Below the pieces are notes generated by a model. The model made no database searches, was not told where the DNA came from, and saw only the letters and a program-made list of their open reading frames with translations. Below are positions 27,195 through 35,291 of a DNA stretch of 64,000 bases, piece after piece. The translations under genes were made by a program, and so were the position numbers. Position 1 is the stretch's first letter. Each line of letters opens with the position of its first letter. This DNA is from Pseudomonas sp. CC120222-01a (GTDB lineage: Bacteria; Pseudomonadota; Gammaproteobacteria; Pseudomonadales; Pseudomonadaceae). The stretch lies in NCBI RefSeq assembly GCF_003097235.1, contig NZ_QEQQ01000009.1, positions 157,973-221,972 on the forward strand, written 5' to 3'.

Positions 27195-27908
27195 GTGGCT
27201 ACACGCTACGGTAAAGGGCTGTTGGGATGCGCCACCGTGCTCGTCATCCTGGCCCTGCTGATCCACTGGATCGGCATCGACACGATCGCGCGTTATCGCG
27301 ACGATCTTGGGTTCTACCTGCAAGCGCACCTGGTACTGGTGCTGGCTTCGATGGCGGCGGCGCTGGCCGTGGGCATCCCCGCCGGCATTGCGCTGAGTCG
27401 ACCGCACCGGGTCGACAAAGCCGAGCGCTTCATGCAGTTCTTCAACGTTGGCAACACCATTCCCCCCCTGGCCGTTCTGGCCATCGCCCTGAGTATCCTG
27501 GGCATCGGCGCCGGGCCTGCGATCTTCGCGCTGTTCCTCGCCTCCCTCCTGCCTATCGTGCGCAACACCTACGAGGGCCTGAAAAACGTCCCCGCCTCGC
27601 TCAAGGAAGCCGCCACCGGAATCGGCATGACCCCACGCCAGCAGCTCTGGCAGGTGGAGCTGCCCAACGCCGTGCCGATCATCGTCGGTGGCGTGCGCGT
27701 GGCCCTGGCGCTGAACGTCGGCACCGCACCGCTGGCCTTCCTGATCGGCGCCAACAGCCTGGGCAGCCTGATCTTCCCCGGCATCGCCCTGAACAACCAG
27801 CCACAACTGCTACTCGGTGCCGCCTGTACCGCATTACTGGCGCTGGTGCTGGATGCGCTGGTGAGTTTCTCCAGCAAGCGCTGGCTGGAACGTGGCCTGG
27901 CTGGATAA
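27195..27908 (+). CDS. Osmoprotectant (glycine betaine/choline) ABC transporter permease, first
   Basis: A 237-residue permease of the OpuBB/ProW family. GTG is chosen as start because AAGGAG is 7 bases upstream and the protein then begins with a normal membrane helix. The family block reads NVGNTIPPLAVLAIAL, ILPIVRNTYEG-like LLPIVRNTYEGLKNVP and the EAA loop KEAATGIGMTPRQQLWQVEL, followed by NVGTAPLAFLIGA. It pairs with the second permease two genes later. This four-gene order (permease, binding protein, permease, ATPase) is that of the E. coli YehZYXW (OsmU) system. Confidence 0.9.
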   Translation: MATRYGKGLLGCATVLVILALLIHWIGIDTIARYRDDLGFYLQAHLVLVLASMAAALAVGIPAGIALSRPHRVDKAERFMQFFNVGNTIPPLAVLAIALSILGIGAGPAIFALFLASLLPIVRNTYEGLKNVPASLKEAATGIGMTPRQQLWQVELPNAVPIIVGGVRVALALNVGTAPLAFLIGANSLGSLIFPGIALNNQPQLLLGAACTALLALVLDALVSFSSKRWLERGLAG

Positions 27909-27921
27909 CAAGAGGGAACCC

Positions 27922-28836
27922 ATGAACAAGAGAATCGCCTTGCTGCTGGGCGCGGCCCTGCTGTTCGCAGGATTTGCCCAGGCAGCCGAAAAACCCCTGA
28001 TCCGCATCGGCGCGCGGGTATTCACCGAACAGACCGTGCTCGCCGAAATCACCGCGCAATACCTGCGCGCCAACGGCTTCGACGTGCGCGTCACCACCGG
28101 CCTTGGCAGCAGCATCGCACGCCAGGCCCAGGAAACCGGGCAACTCGACCTGATGTGGGAATACACCGGCGTATCGCTGGTCTCGTACAACCATATCGAC
28201 GAGCGCATGCCCAATGCCGAGGCCACCTTCGCCAGAGTCAAGGAACTGGACGCGAAGAAAGACCTGATCTGGCTCACCCCGTCAAAGTTCAGCAACACCT
28301 ATGCACTCGGCCTGCCCAAGCAGGTGGCCGAGGCTTATCCACAGGTCAACACGATCAGCGACCTCAACCAGGTGCTGCGTGACGAAAGCCAGCGCAAGCA
28401 CCTGGTGGCGCTGGACACCGAGTTCGCCAACCGCCCGGATGGCCTGGTCGGCCTGAAAGAGATGTACGACCTGCAAGTGGGCCGCGCCAACATCCGCCAG
28501 ATGGATGCCGGGCTGGTCTACACCGCCATGCACAACAACCAGGTGTTCGCCGGCCTTGTGTACACCACCGACGGCCGCCTGAGTGCCTTCAACCTCAAGC
28601 TGCTGGAAGACGACAAGCACTACTTCCCCGACTACACCGCTGCCCCGGTGGTACGCAAACAGGTGCTCGACGCCAACCCGAAACTGGTCGGCCTGCTCAA
28701 GCCCCTGGCCGAGCAACTCGACGACGAGACCATGCGCCAGCTCAATGCCAAGGTCGACGTCGAACACCAGAACCCGACCACGGTGGCCGCCGCCTTCCTG
28801 CGCGAGCACCCAATGCCTAGCGAGGTACAGCCATGA
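27922..28836 (+). CDS. Osmoprotectant ABC transporter substrate-binding protein (OpuBC/OsmF-like)
   Basis: A 304-residue periplasmic protein of the OpuAC/QAT family. The signal peptide MNKRIALLLGAALLFAGFAQAA is cleaved near residue 22. The mature chain begins with IRIGARVFTEQTVLAEITAQYL and contains TGLGSSIARQAQETGQLDLMWEYTG, the stretch that supplies ligand-binding aromatic and hydroxyl residues for quaternary amines. KFSNTYALGLP and the later YTTDGRLSAFNLKLLEDDKH are typical of OsmF/OpuBC. The stop overlaps the next start by 4 bases. The ligand may be glycine betaine, choline or carnitine. Confidence 0.9.
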   Translation: MNKRIALLLGAALLFAGFAQAAEKPLIRIGARVFTEQTVLAEITAQYLRANGFDVRVTTGLGSSIARQAQETGQLDLMWEYTGVSLVSYNHIDERMPNAEATFARVKELDAKKDLIWLTPSKFSNTYALGLPKQVAEAYPQVNTISDLNQVLRDESQRKHLVALDTEFANRPDGLVGLKEMYDLQVGRANIRQMDAGLVYTAMHNNQVFAGLVYTTDGRLSAFNLKLLEDDKHYFPDYTAAPVVRKQVLDANPKLVGLLKPLAEQLDDETMRQLNAKVDVEHQNPTTVAAAFLREHPMPSEVQP

Positions 28837-29486
28837 GCCTGCTCGACACGTTCGCCCACCTCGACTGGGCCCAGGTGCTGCAGCTGACCTGGCAGCACAT
28901 CATGCTGGTCGGCGTCGCCGCGGGCCTGGCGATCATCGTCGGCGTGCCGCTGGGCATCCTGATGACCCGCTTCCCGGCCGTCGCCGGCCCGCTGCAGGCC
29001 AGCGCCACGGTGCTGCTGACCATTCCGTCCATCGCCCTGTTTGGCCTGTTGCTGCCGTTCTACTCAAAGTTCGGCCAGGGCCTCGGCCCGCTGCCGGCGA
29101 TCACTGCGGTGTTCCTCTATTCGCTGCTGCCGATCCTGCGCAACACCTACCTGGCCCTGACCAACGTCGAGCCCGGCATCCGTGAAGCGGCGCGCGGCAT
29201 CGGCATGACCTTCGGCCAGCGCCTGCGCATGGTCGAGCTGCCGATTGCGGTACCGGTGATCCTCGCTGGCGTGCGAACCGCCGTGGTGATGAACATCGGC
29301 GTCATGACCATTGCCGCCACCATCGGTGCTGGCGGCCTGGGCGTGCTCATCCTCACCTCCATCAGCCGCAGCGACATGTCGATGCTGCTGGTCGGCGCCG
29401 TGCTGGTCAGCCTGCTGGCGATCGTCGCCGACCTGCTCCTGCAAACCCTGCAACGTGCCCTGACTCCAGAAGGACTGCGCTCATGA
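28833..29486 (+). CDS. Osmoprotectant ABC transporter permease, second
   Basis: A 217-residue permease with about five or six helices, in the same family as the first permease. The core is LLTIPSIALFGLLLPFYSKF, LLPILRNTYLALTNVEPGIR, and the EAA loop REAARGIGMTFGQRLRMVEL. The end reads VLILTSISRSDMSMLLVGA. Its start overlaps the binding-protein stop and its stop overlaps the ATPase start, each by 4 bases (ATGA), which indicates tight translational coupling within the operon. Confidence 0.92.
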   Translation: MSLLDTFAHLDWAQVLQLTWQHIMLVGVAAGLAIIVGVPLGILMTRFPAVAGPLQASATVLLTIPSIALFGLLLPFYSKFGQGLGPLPAITAVFLYSLLPILRNTYLALTNVEPGIREAARGIGMTFGQRLRMVELPIAVPVILAGVRTAVVMNIGVMTIAATIGAGGLGVLILTSISRSDMSMLLVGAVLVSLLAIVADLLLQTLQRALTPEGLRS

Positions 29487-30640
29487 TCGAACTCCAGAAC
29501 CTCAGCAAGACCTTCAACGTCAACGGCAAGGACGTCAAAGCCGTCGACTCCGTCAGCCTCACCGTCAATGAAGGTGAAATCTGCGTATTCCTCGGCCCGT
29601 CGGGCTGCGGCAAGAGCACCACGCTGAAGATGATCAACCGCCTGATCGCACCGACCTCAGGCCGGGTGCTGATCAACGGCGAAGACACCAGCGCCCTCGA
29701 CGAAGTGACCCTGCGCCGGCACATCGGCTACGTGATCCAGCAGATCGGCCTGTTCCCCAACATGACCATCGAGGAGAACATCACCGTGGTCCCGCGCCTG
29801 CTCGGCTGGGACAAGCAGAAGTGCCACGAACGCGCCCGCGAGCTGATGCACATGATCAAGCTCGAACCCAAGCAATACCTGCAGCGCTACCCACGTGAGC
29901 TGTCCGGCGGCCAGCAGCAGCGTATCGGCGTGATCCGCGCACTGGCGGCAGAAGCGCCGGTACTGCTGATGGACGAGCCATTCGGCGCGGTCGACCCGAT
30001 CAACCGCGAGATGATCCAGAACGAGTTCTTCGAGATGCAGCGGGCGCTGAACAAGACCGTGATCATGGTCAGCCATGACATCGACGAGGCGATCAAGCTG
30101 GGCGACAAGATCGCCATCTTCCGCGCCGGCAAGCTGTTGCAGCTGGACCACCCGGACACCCTGCTGGCGCACCCGGTGGATGACTTCGTCAGCAACTTCG
30201 TCGGCCAGGACAGTACGCTCAAGCGCCTGCTGCTGGTGCGTGCGGAGGATGCGGCGGACAACGCGCCATCGGTGAGCCCGGAGACGCCGGTAAGCGATGC
30301 ACTGGAACTGCTCGACGAGCATGACCGCCGCTATGTGGTGGTGACCGATGGGCAGAACAAGGCACTGGGGTATGTGCGCCGGCGTGACATGCACCGCCAG
30401 CAAGGGACCTGTGGCGACTTCCTGCGGCCGTTCAATGCCACGGCGTCGCATGACGAGCATCTGCGCATCTTGTTGTCGCGGATGTATGAGTTCAACCGGG
30501 CGTGGTTGCCGGTGCTGGATGCCAAGCAGGTGTTCCTGGGTGAGGTGACGCAGGAGTCGATTGCGGCTTACCTGAGTTCGGGGCGCTCGCGGGGGGCGAA
30601 GACCAGCATCGTTTCGCCGGCCGAGGTGGTGGCTTCGTAA
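29483..30640 (+). CDS. Osmoprotectant ABC transporter ATPase with C-terminal CBS pair (OpuBA/ProV-like)
   Basis: A 385-residue ATPase. Walker A GPSGCGKS lies near residue 36, the Q-loop in IGYVIQQIGLFPNM, the signature LSGGQQQR near 140, Walker B VLLMDEPFGAVDP and the switch MVSHDIDEA. Residues about 270-370 form two CBS-type repeats: PVSDALELLDEHDRRYVVVT and the following segment up to WLPVLDAKQVFLGEV. In OpuA-type systems the CBS pair senses ionic strength or cyclic-di-AMP and gates transport. A family B REP pair follows 4 bases after the stop. Confidence 0.92.
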   Translation: MIELQNLSKTFNVNGKDVKAVDSVSLTVNEGEICVFLGPSGCGKSTTLKMINRLIAPTSGRVLINGEDTSALDEVTLRRHIGYVIQQIGLFPNMTIEENITVVPRLLGWDKQKCHERARELMHMIKLEPKQYLQRYPRELSGGQQQRIGVIRALAAEAPVLLMDEPFGAVDPINREMIQNEFFEMQRALNKTVIMVSHDIDEAIKLGDKIAIFRAGKLLQLDHPDTLLAHPVDDFVSNFVGQDSTLKRLLLVRAEDAADNAPSVSPETPVSDALELLDEHDRRYVVVTDGQNKALGYVRRRDMHRQQGTCGDFLRPFNATASHDEHLRILLSRMYEFNRAWLPVLDAKQVFLGEVTQESIAAYLSSGRSRGAKTSIVSPAEVVAS

Positions 30641-30644
30641 TCGC

Positions 30645-30768
30645 TGGGGGCGCTTCGCGCCCCTTTCGCGACACAAGGCCGCTCCCACAGGTACAGCGTC
30701 AGCCTCTGGGCCTGTGCAATACCTGTGGGAGCGGCCTTGTGTCGCGAAAGGGCCGCAAAGCGGCCCCG
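30645..30768. repeat. REP family B, inverted pair with long spacer
   Basis: The left arm GGGGGCGCTTCGCGCCCCTT leads to the CGACACAAGGCCGCTCCCACA core; the right arm ends GGGCCGCAAAGCGGCCCC. The spacer is about 35 bases. Here the core ends in CTCCCACA, like family A, rather than CTCCTACA. It lies in the convergent gap before fecA. Confidence 0.9.
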
Positions 30769-30779
30769 GCGATCTCGGA

Positions 30780-33251
30780 TCAGAACCCTACACTGGCCTG
30801 CACATAGAAGGTCCGCGGCTCACCGACATAAATGCCAGCATTGTTGTCGCTCGAACGCGTGAAGTACTGCTTGTCGAACAGGTTCTTCACCCCCGCCGCC
30901 AGCTTCAGGTTGGACAGCTGCGGCCCGAAGTCATACCCGCCACGGGCATGCCAGGTCACATACCCCGGAATATCGCCATACTGCCCATCGGCACTCGGCT
31001 CGGTGATGTAGTCACCCGTGAAGCTGCCATCGGCATTGATCCCGGTCCCCGGCGCACGCTGCTTGGACTGGGCATAGGCATCCAGATTCCAGGTCCAGCG
31101 GTTGATCGCATAGCGCACCCCGGCCGTCGCCACCTGGCGTGAATAGAACGGCAGGTCGCGGCCCTTGAAGCCCGGAATATCCCCTTCATACGTCGCGCGG
31201 GTATAGGTGTAGCCACCACTCACCGACAGGCCGTCCAGGCGCGGGTCCAACCCGGCCAGGTCATAGCGCACCGACGCCTCGATACCCTGGTGCTTGGTCG
31301 CGCCGAGGTTGGTCCAGCCCACGTCGTTGCTGATGTACTGCAACTCGTCGTCGAAGTCGATGTAGAACGCGGTCAGCTCGCCGGCGAAACCGCCGTTGTC
31401 ATAACGGGTACCGAGCTCGTAGGTCTTGGCTTTTTCCGGTTCCAGGCCGTTGGCCGTGCTGTTGCCGGTGCCGCCCTGGCCGAGCTGGAAGTACTGCAGG
31501 CTGCCGAACGAGGTCTCGTAGTTGGCGAACAGCTTCCAGGCATCGGAGAGGTGGTACATCACGCTCAGCGCCGGCAGTGGCTCGTTGCTGGTGATGCTGC
31601 GGTTCTTCTCAGGCACAGGCCGGTTGTTGGCATCCAGCACCGGGCGGTCCCGCCAGTCGGTATTGATGTGCTCGAAACGGATGCCCGGGGTGATGGTCCA
31701 GTTGCCGACATCGATCTTGTCATCGATGTAGTAGGCGCTGGCTTCGGTACCGCCGCTGCGGTCCTGGAACACGTGGCCGTCGGACGTCGGGGTGGGCGTC
31801 GGCACGTTGTCGATCAACGCCAGACGGGTCGACTGCTCGCGCATGGCCTCTTTCAGGTAGCGATAACCGACGCTGACTTCCTGGGTGGTAGGGCCAGCGA
31901 AGAAGATCCGCGACACCCGTGGCTCGATGGCGAAGGTGTGGTAATTGCGCGGATACGACGACAGGGTCTTCATGTCGCGCGCGGCGATGGCGCTGCCACG
32001 GAAGCTGTCGGTGTAATAGGTCAGCACTTCGAACTGGGTGGCATCGTCGAGCTGGCGCTGCCACTTGAACGACACGTCCTTGCGCCGGCCGGCGAAGTAG
32101 TCGTAATCGCGCAGCGACTGGTACGGGTTGCTGTCGTACTGGGCCTGGGTCAGGCCACCGGGCATGTCGGCACGGCCATCGTAGTAGTGGAAGTTGAGCC
32201 AGAATTCGTCAACGTCGGTCGGTGCCCAGTGGGTCTTGAGGATGACGTCGTCGATGTCGTTGCCGTTATTGCTTTCACGGTAACCGTTGCCGTTCACACC
32301 GGTATAGAGCAACGCCACGCCCATGCCATTGTCGGCGGTGCCACCGACGAACGCGGATTCGGTGTGCTTCCAGCCGCCATGCTGAGAGGTTTCCAACGTG
32401 GTGGACAGCTCAGCCGATGCCTTTTCGGGAATCGCCCGGGTAACGAAGTTGATCACCCCCCCGACGTTCTGCGGGCCATAGCGCACCGAGCCTGCGCCGC
32501 GTACCACGTCGATGCTGTCGAGGTTGCCCGAGGAGATCGGTGCCATCGACAGCTGCGGCTGGCCATAGGGCGCAAAGGCCGCCGGGATGCCGTCGATCAG
32601 CACGGTCGAGCGTGGCGACAGGCGCGAGGTCAGGCCACGCACGCCCACGTTCAGCGACAGGTCACTGCCACCGGTGCCGTTGCTGTCCTGCACCTGCACG
32701 CCAGGGATGCCGCGCAGCACATCGCGCACGTTCATCGCGCCCTTCTCCACCATCGCCTCGCGACGCACCACGGTGCGCGCGCCCGGGTGGTTCTGCACCA
32801 CGGCCTGGTCGGCATCGCCCAGCCAGTCACCGACCACCTTCACGTCGGTGGGGGCCAGCTCCAGGCTGCCGGTGGTGAGCGTGCCGGCAGCCTGGGCCGG
32901 CTTCACCACCACCGTGTCTTCGGACATCTCATAGGTCAGCCCGCTGCCCTGCAACAGTTGCTGCAGCGCCTGCTCGGGCGCCAGGTTGCCGGACACGGCC
33001 GGGGCCTGCTTGCCCGCCACCAGTTCAGGGCTGAAGAACAGCTGCAGGTTGGTCTGCTGGCCCAACTGGCTCAGCGCCGAGGCCAAAGGCTGCGCCTGGA
33101 TCTGGATCGTGCTGCTTGCCTGCTCGGCTTGAGCATTGATGGCCGCGGTGCTGATCGCCAGGGCCAGCGCCAGAGCGCTCAGGCGTGGATAAGGTTTGTT
33201 GTTGTTCACGTCGTCGAAACATCCTGAAGAAGGAATAAACGCCAACCGCAT
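30780..33251 (-). CDS. fecA: TonB-dependent ferric citrate-type receptor FecA with signalling domain
   Basis: An outer-membrane receptor of up to 823 residues. After the signal peptide (ending near INAQA), residues about 44-120 form the STN signalling domain (QIQAQPLASALSQLGQQTN, SGLTYEMSEDTVVV). The plug follows with DVLRGIPGVQVQDSNGTGGS and STVLIDGIPAAFAPYGQPQL, then the 22-strand barrel ending in FYVQASVGF. Similarity to E. coli FecA runs the whole length, including DYFAGRRK and DDKIDVGNWTITPGIRFEHI. The start is uncertain: neither the ATG nor an in-frame GTG 14 codons later has a good ribosome site. It lies 65 bases after fecR and is the output of the FecI/FecR system. Confidence 0.93.
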   Translation of the reverse strand: MRLAFIPSSGCFDDVNNNKPYPRLSALALALAISTAAINAQAEQASSTIQIQAQPLASALSQLGQQTNLQLFFSPELVAGKQAPAVSGNLAPEQALQQLLQGSGLTYEMSEDTVVVKPAQAAGTLTTGSLELAPTDVKVVGDWLGDADQAVVQNHPGARTVVRREAMVEKGAMNVRDVLRGIPGVQVQDSNGTGGSDLSLNVGVRGLTSRLSPRSTVLIDGIPAAFAPYGQPQLSMAPISSGNLDSIDVVRGAGSVRYGPQNVGGVINFVTRAIPEKASAELSTTLETSQHGGWKHTESAFVGGTADNGMGVALLYTGVNGNGYRESNNGNDIDDVILKTHWAPTDVDEFWLNFHYYDGRADMPGGLTQAQYDSNPYQSLRDYDYFAGRRKDVSFKWQRQLDDATQFEVLTYYTDSFRGSAIAARDMKTLSSYPRNYHTFAIEPRVSRIFFAGPTTQEVSVGYRYLKEAMREQSTRLALIDNVPTPTPTSDGHVFQDRSGGTEASAYYIDDKIDVGNWTITPGIRFEHINTDWRDRPVLDANNRPVPEKNRSITSNEPLPALSVMYHLSDAWKLFANYETSFGSLQYFQLGQGGTGNSTANGLEPEKAKTYELGTRYDNGGFAGELTAFYIDFDDELQYISNDVGWTNLGATKHQGIEASVRYDLAGLDPRLDGLSVSGGYTYTRATYEGDIPGFKGRDLPFYSRQVATAGVRYAINRWTWNLDAYAQSKQRAPGTGINADGSFTGDYITEPSADGQYGDIPGYVTWHARGGYDFGPQLSNLKLAAGVKNLFDKQYFTRSSDNNAGIYVGEPRTFYVQASVGF

Positions 33252-33316
33252 GCGAATGGAAATGCTTGGCAGTTGCAGCTGGCGGGGAAGACGAACGAGC
33301 GGAAAAAAACCTGAAT

Positions 33317-34279
33317 CTATTTCGCGATTATTTCGCGAGAGCCGTCTTCATGGGCCTTGATCGCCACCGGCAGGATGCTCGGCAAGGCGCGCAGCAGCGC
33401 GTCCGTGTCTTCGGTGCTGAAGGTGCTGGAGAGGCGCAACTGGGCAACCTTGCCAGGTGCCACGCGCAGTGGCTGGGCACGGTAGCGCGACACTTCAGCC
33501 ACCACCTCGGCGAGGGTAGCGTTGTCGAACACCAGCTTGCCCTGGCGCCAGGCGGTCAGTGCGCTGGCGTTGACTGCATAAGGAGCGGCGACCTTGCCAT
33601 GCGCGTCTATGTGGGAACCTTGGCCAGCGCCCAGTTGCGCCAGCGAGGTGTCACTGCCCTGCACGCGCACCGAGCCCTGCTCCACCGCAACACGGGTCGC
33701 GGCCGGGTCCAGACGCACATCGAAACGGGTGCCGGTCACGGTCACGCTGCCCTGGGCGGTATCGACCACGAACGGGCGGCTGCTGTCGTGGGCGACGATG
33801 AACATCGCCTCACCTGCGTTCAACTGGATGTGCCGACGGCCTGGGCTGAAATCGACGCGCAGCTGGGTGGCGCCGTTGAGTTCGAGGTGCGAGCCATCGG
33901 GCAGCTCGACCTGGCGGCGCTCACCGAAGGCAGTCTGCAGCTGATCCTGGTGATTGAGCTGCTGGTAGTGCCAGCCCGTCCAGCCCAGCCCCAGCGCCAC
34001 CACCGCCACACTCGCCGCCAGCGCCTGGCGCAGCAGGCGCCGCTCTGGCAACTGGCGCACCGGGTCCGGCTCGCACAGGGCTTCGAGGCGCTGGCGCGGG
34101 ATCAGCGCCGCCGCGCTCCAGACCGATGCCAGGGCATCGTATTCGGCACGGTGGCCAGGATCGGCGGCCAGCCAGGCCCGTAGTTGCTTCTGCAACGCGG
34201 CATCGCGCGGCGCATCCTGCATGCGCACGAACCACGCGGCCGCCTGCTCACGGACGGTCTCGGAACCGTGCTGTTTCAT
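33317..34279 (-). CDS. fecR: FecR-type transmembrane anti-sigma regulator
   Basis: A signal transducer of about 320 residues. The ATG at 34279 is preferred because AGGAG lies 9 bases upstream; an ATG at 34300 that overlaps the fecI stop is possible. The N-terminal cytoplasmic DUF4880 region contains QAAAWFVRMQDA and WLAADPGHRAEYDAL. A single membrane helix lies near residues 90-108 (LAASVAVVALGLGW). The periplasmic FecR domain has LPDGSHLELNGATQLRV and GEAMFIVAHD, and the C-terminal part carries the GKLVFDNATLAEVVAEVSRY secretin/STN-like fold that contacts FecA. It passes the ferric-substrate signal from FecA to FecI. Confidence 0.93.
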   Translation of the reverse strand: MKQHGSETVREQAAAWFVRMQDAPRDAALQKQLRAWLAADPGHRAEYDALASVWSAAALIPRQRLEALCEPDPVRQLPERRLLRQALAASVAVVALGLGWTGWHYQQLNHQDQLQTAFGERRQVELPDGSHLELNGATQLRVDFSPGRRHIQLNAGEAMFIVAHDSSRPFVVDTAQGSVTVTGTRFDVRLDPAATRVAVEQGSVRVQGSDTSLAQLGAGQGSHIDAHGKVAAPYAVNASALTAWRQGKLVFDNATLAEVVAEVSRYRAQPLRVAPGKVAQLRLSSTFSTEDTDALLRALPSILPVAIKAHEDGSREIIAK

Positions 34280-34296
34280 GGGAAAGGTCTCCTGAC

Positions 34297-34785
34297 TCAT
34301 CGTGCTGACACATCCAGGTGCTCACGCAGATGCCGGAGCGTGCGAATCATATACTTTTCGACCATGTTCTTGGTCAAACCCATGCGCTCGGCGATCTCGG
34401 CCTGGCTCAAGCCTTCAAGCTTCTGCCAGATGAACACCCGGCGGCAGTTCAGCGGCAACTCGGCCAGTGCGCGCTCGACGCTGTCGGCCAGCTCCAGGGC
34501 ATGCATGTAGGCTTCTGGATCGTCGCTGGCGCTGCTGCCTTCATCGAAGGCCTCCAGTTCCAGGGCCTGACGCCGGTCTTCGCGGCGAAACCCGTCCACG
34601 GCGATGTTGCGGGCGGTCTGGTGCAGGTAGGCGCGTGGCTGCTCGACCTGTTCGCGCGGGCTTTCCAGTACCCGGACAAAGGCATCGTGGGTGAGGTCCT
34701 CGGCCTGCTGACGACTGCGCAACTTGCGCGTCCAGGTGCCGATCAGCTCATGGTAGTGGTCGAGGAAGCCTTTGTGTCCGGACAC
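34297..34785 (-). CDS. fecI: ECF RNA polymerase sigma factor, FecI type
   Basis: A 162-residue iron-starvation sigma factor. It starts with GTG. Region 2 spans residues about 8-75 (RQQAEDLTHDAFVRVLES, PRAYLHQTARNIAVDGFRRE), and region 4 lies at about 105-155 (LPLNCRRVFIWQKLEGLSQA, EIAERMGLTKNMVEKYMIR). Both match FecI-family factors that transcribe a receptor operon when FecR is signalled. A Fur-like site lies about 36-53 bases upstream of the start, so it should be made under iron limitation. Confidence 0.94.
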   Translation of the reverse strand: MSGHKGFLDHYHELIGTWTRKLRSRQQAEDLTHDAFVRVLESPREQVEQPRAYLHQTARNIAVDGFRREDRRQALELEAFDEGSSASDDPEAYMHALELADSVERALAELPLNCRRVFIWQKLEGLSQAEIAERMGLTKNMVEKYMIRTLRHLREHLDVSAR

Positions 34786-34820
34786 GGTCGGGGTCGTCAG
34801 GGAGGCGGATGAGGGTGCGA

Positions 34821-34838
34821 ATAGTAATGTTTCTCATC
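34821..34838 (-). promoter_or_regulatory. Fur-box-like site upstream of fecI
   Basis: Read leftward the site is ATGAGAAACATTACTAT, very close to the ATGAGAATCATTATCAT form of Fur boxes before iron genes in Pseudomonas. It lies 36-53 bases before the fecI start, where it would overlap the promoter. Confidence 0.65.
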
Positions 34839-34933
34839 CATAACGGCAAATCTGCCCGACGGTAACAAAAAATTTATCGTCTTTTTCATGCACGGCAGTG
34901 CCAGGAAAATGTGGCCATAAATATGAACACCTG

Positions 34934-34966
34934 AGGCCTTTTCGCGGGCACGCCCGCTCCCACAGG
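34934..34966 (+). repeat. REP family A, single unit
   Basis: One AGGCCTTTTCGCGGGCACGC copy ending in CCACAGG, without a full partner. A degenerate trace follows (CCTGTAAAAAGGGGCTTGCC at 34979-34998), suggesting an eroded second arm. Confidence 0.85.
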
Positions 34967-35291
34967 AATCGCTTGATGCCTGTAAAAAGGGGCTTGCCTG
35001 CACAGGGGTCAAAACGCTCCATTCCACAATTTTTTACGCTTGAAACACCCGGGGGAACATCAGCTGGTCATGCGAGTCGGTTATTCAACGGGTAGGGCGT
35101 CGATCCACGACGATCGCGCCCGGATTGCCTGTTGATTCTGCATTCTTCACGCCCTAAAGTGCGCGCCGAACGTCCATGCTGGAAACGATCCATCCGGCTC
35201 AAGTACTGAGTAGGCGAACCAAAGTGGGGATACGGAGGACGTTCAGTTTGCAGCCACTTAATCTTTCAGTTTGCCCATGGAGTCCCTGAGC
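34967..35291 (+). other. speC upstream region and leader, no gene
   Basis: Together with the Fur-site side, the fecI-speC gap is over 500 bases and contains no supported gene. The speC-proximal 325 bases hold a long hairpin at 35095-35121 and TTGATT near 35133 as a possible -35 element. An untranslated leader is likely. Confidence 0.5.
35095..35121 (+). promoter_or_regulatory. Stem-loop in the speC leader/promoter region
   Basis: GGGCG and CGATC pair with GATCG and CGCCC across a 6-base loop, giving a 10-bp stem with one bulged T. It lies about 170 bases before the speC start. It could be an RNA structure in a leader or an operator with dyad symmetry. Confidence 0.4.

Noticed and set aside
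31290..33227. A 645-codon rightward frame opposite fecA
   Set aside because: His/Gln/Arg/Val-rich translation without a fold; the real gene is on the other strand.
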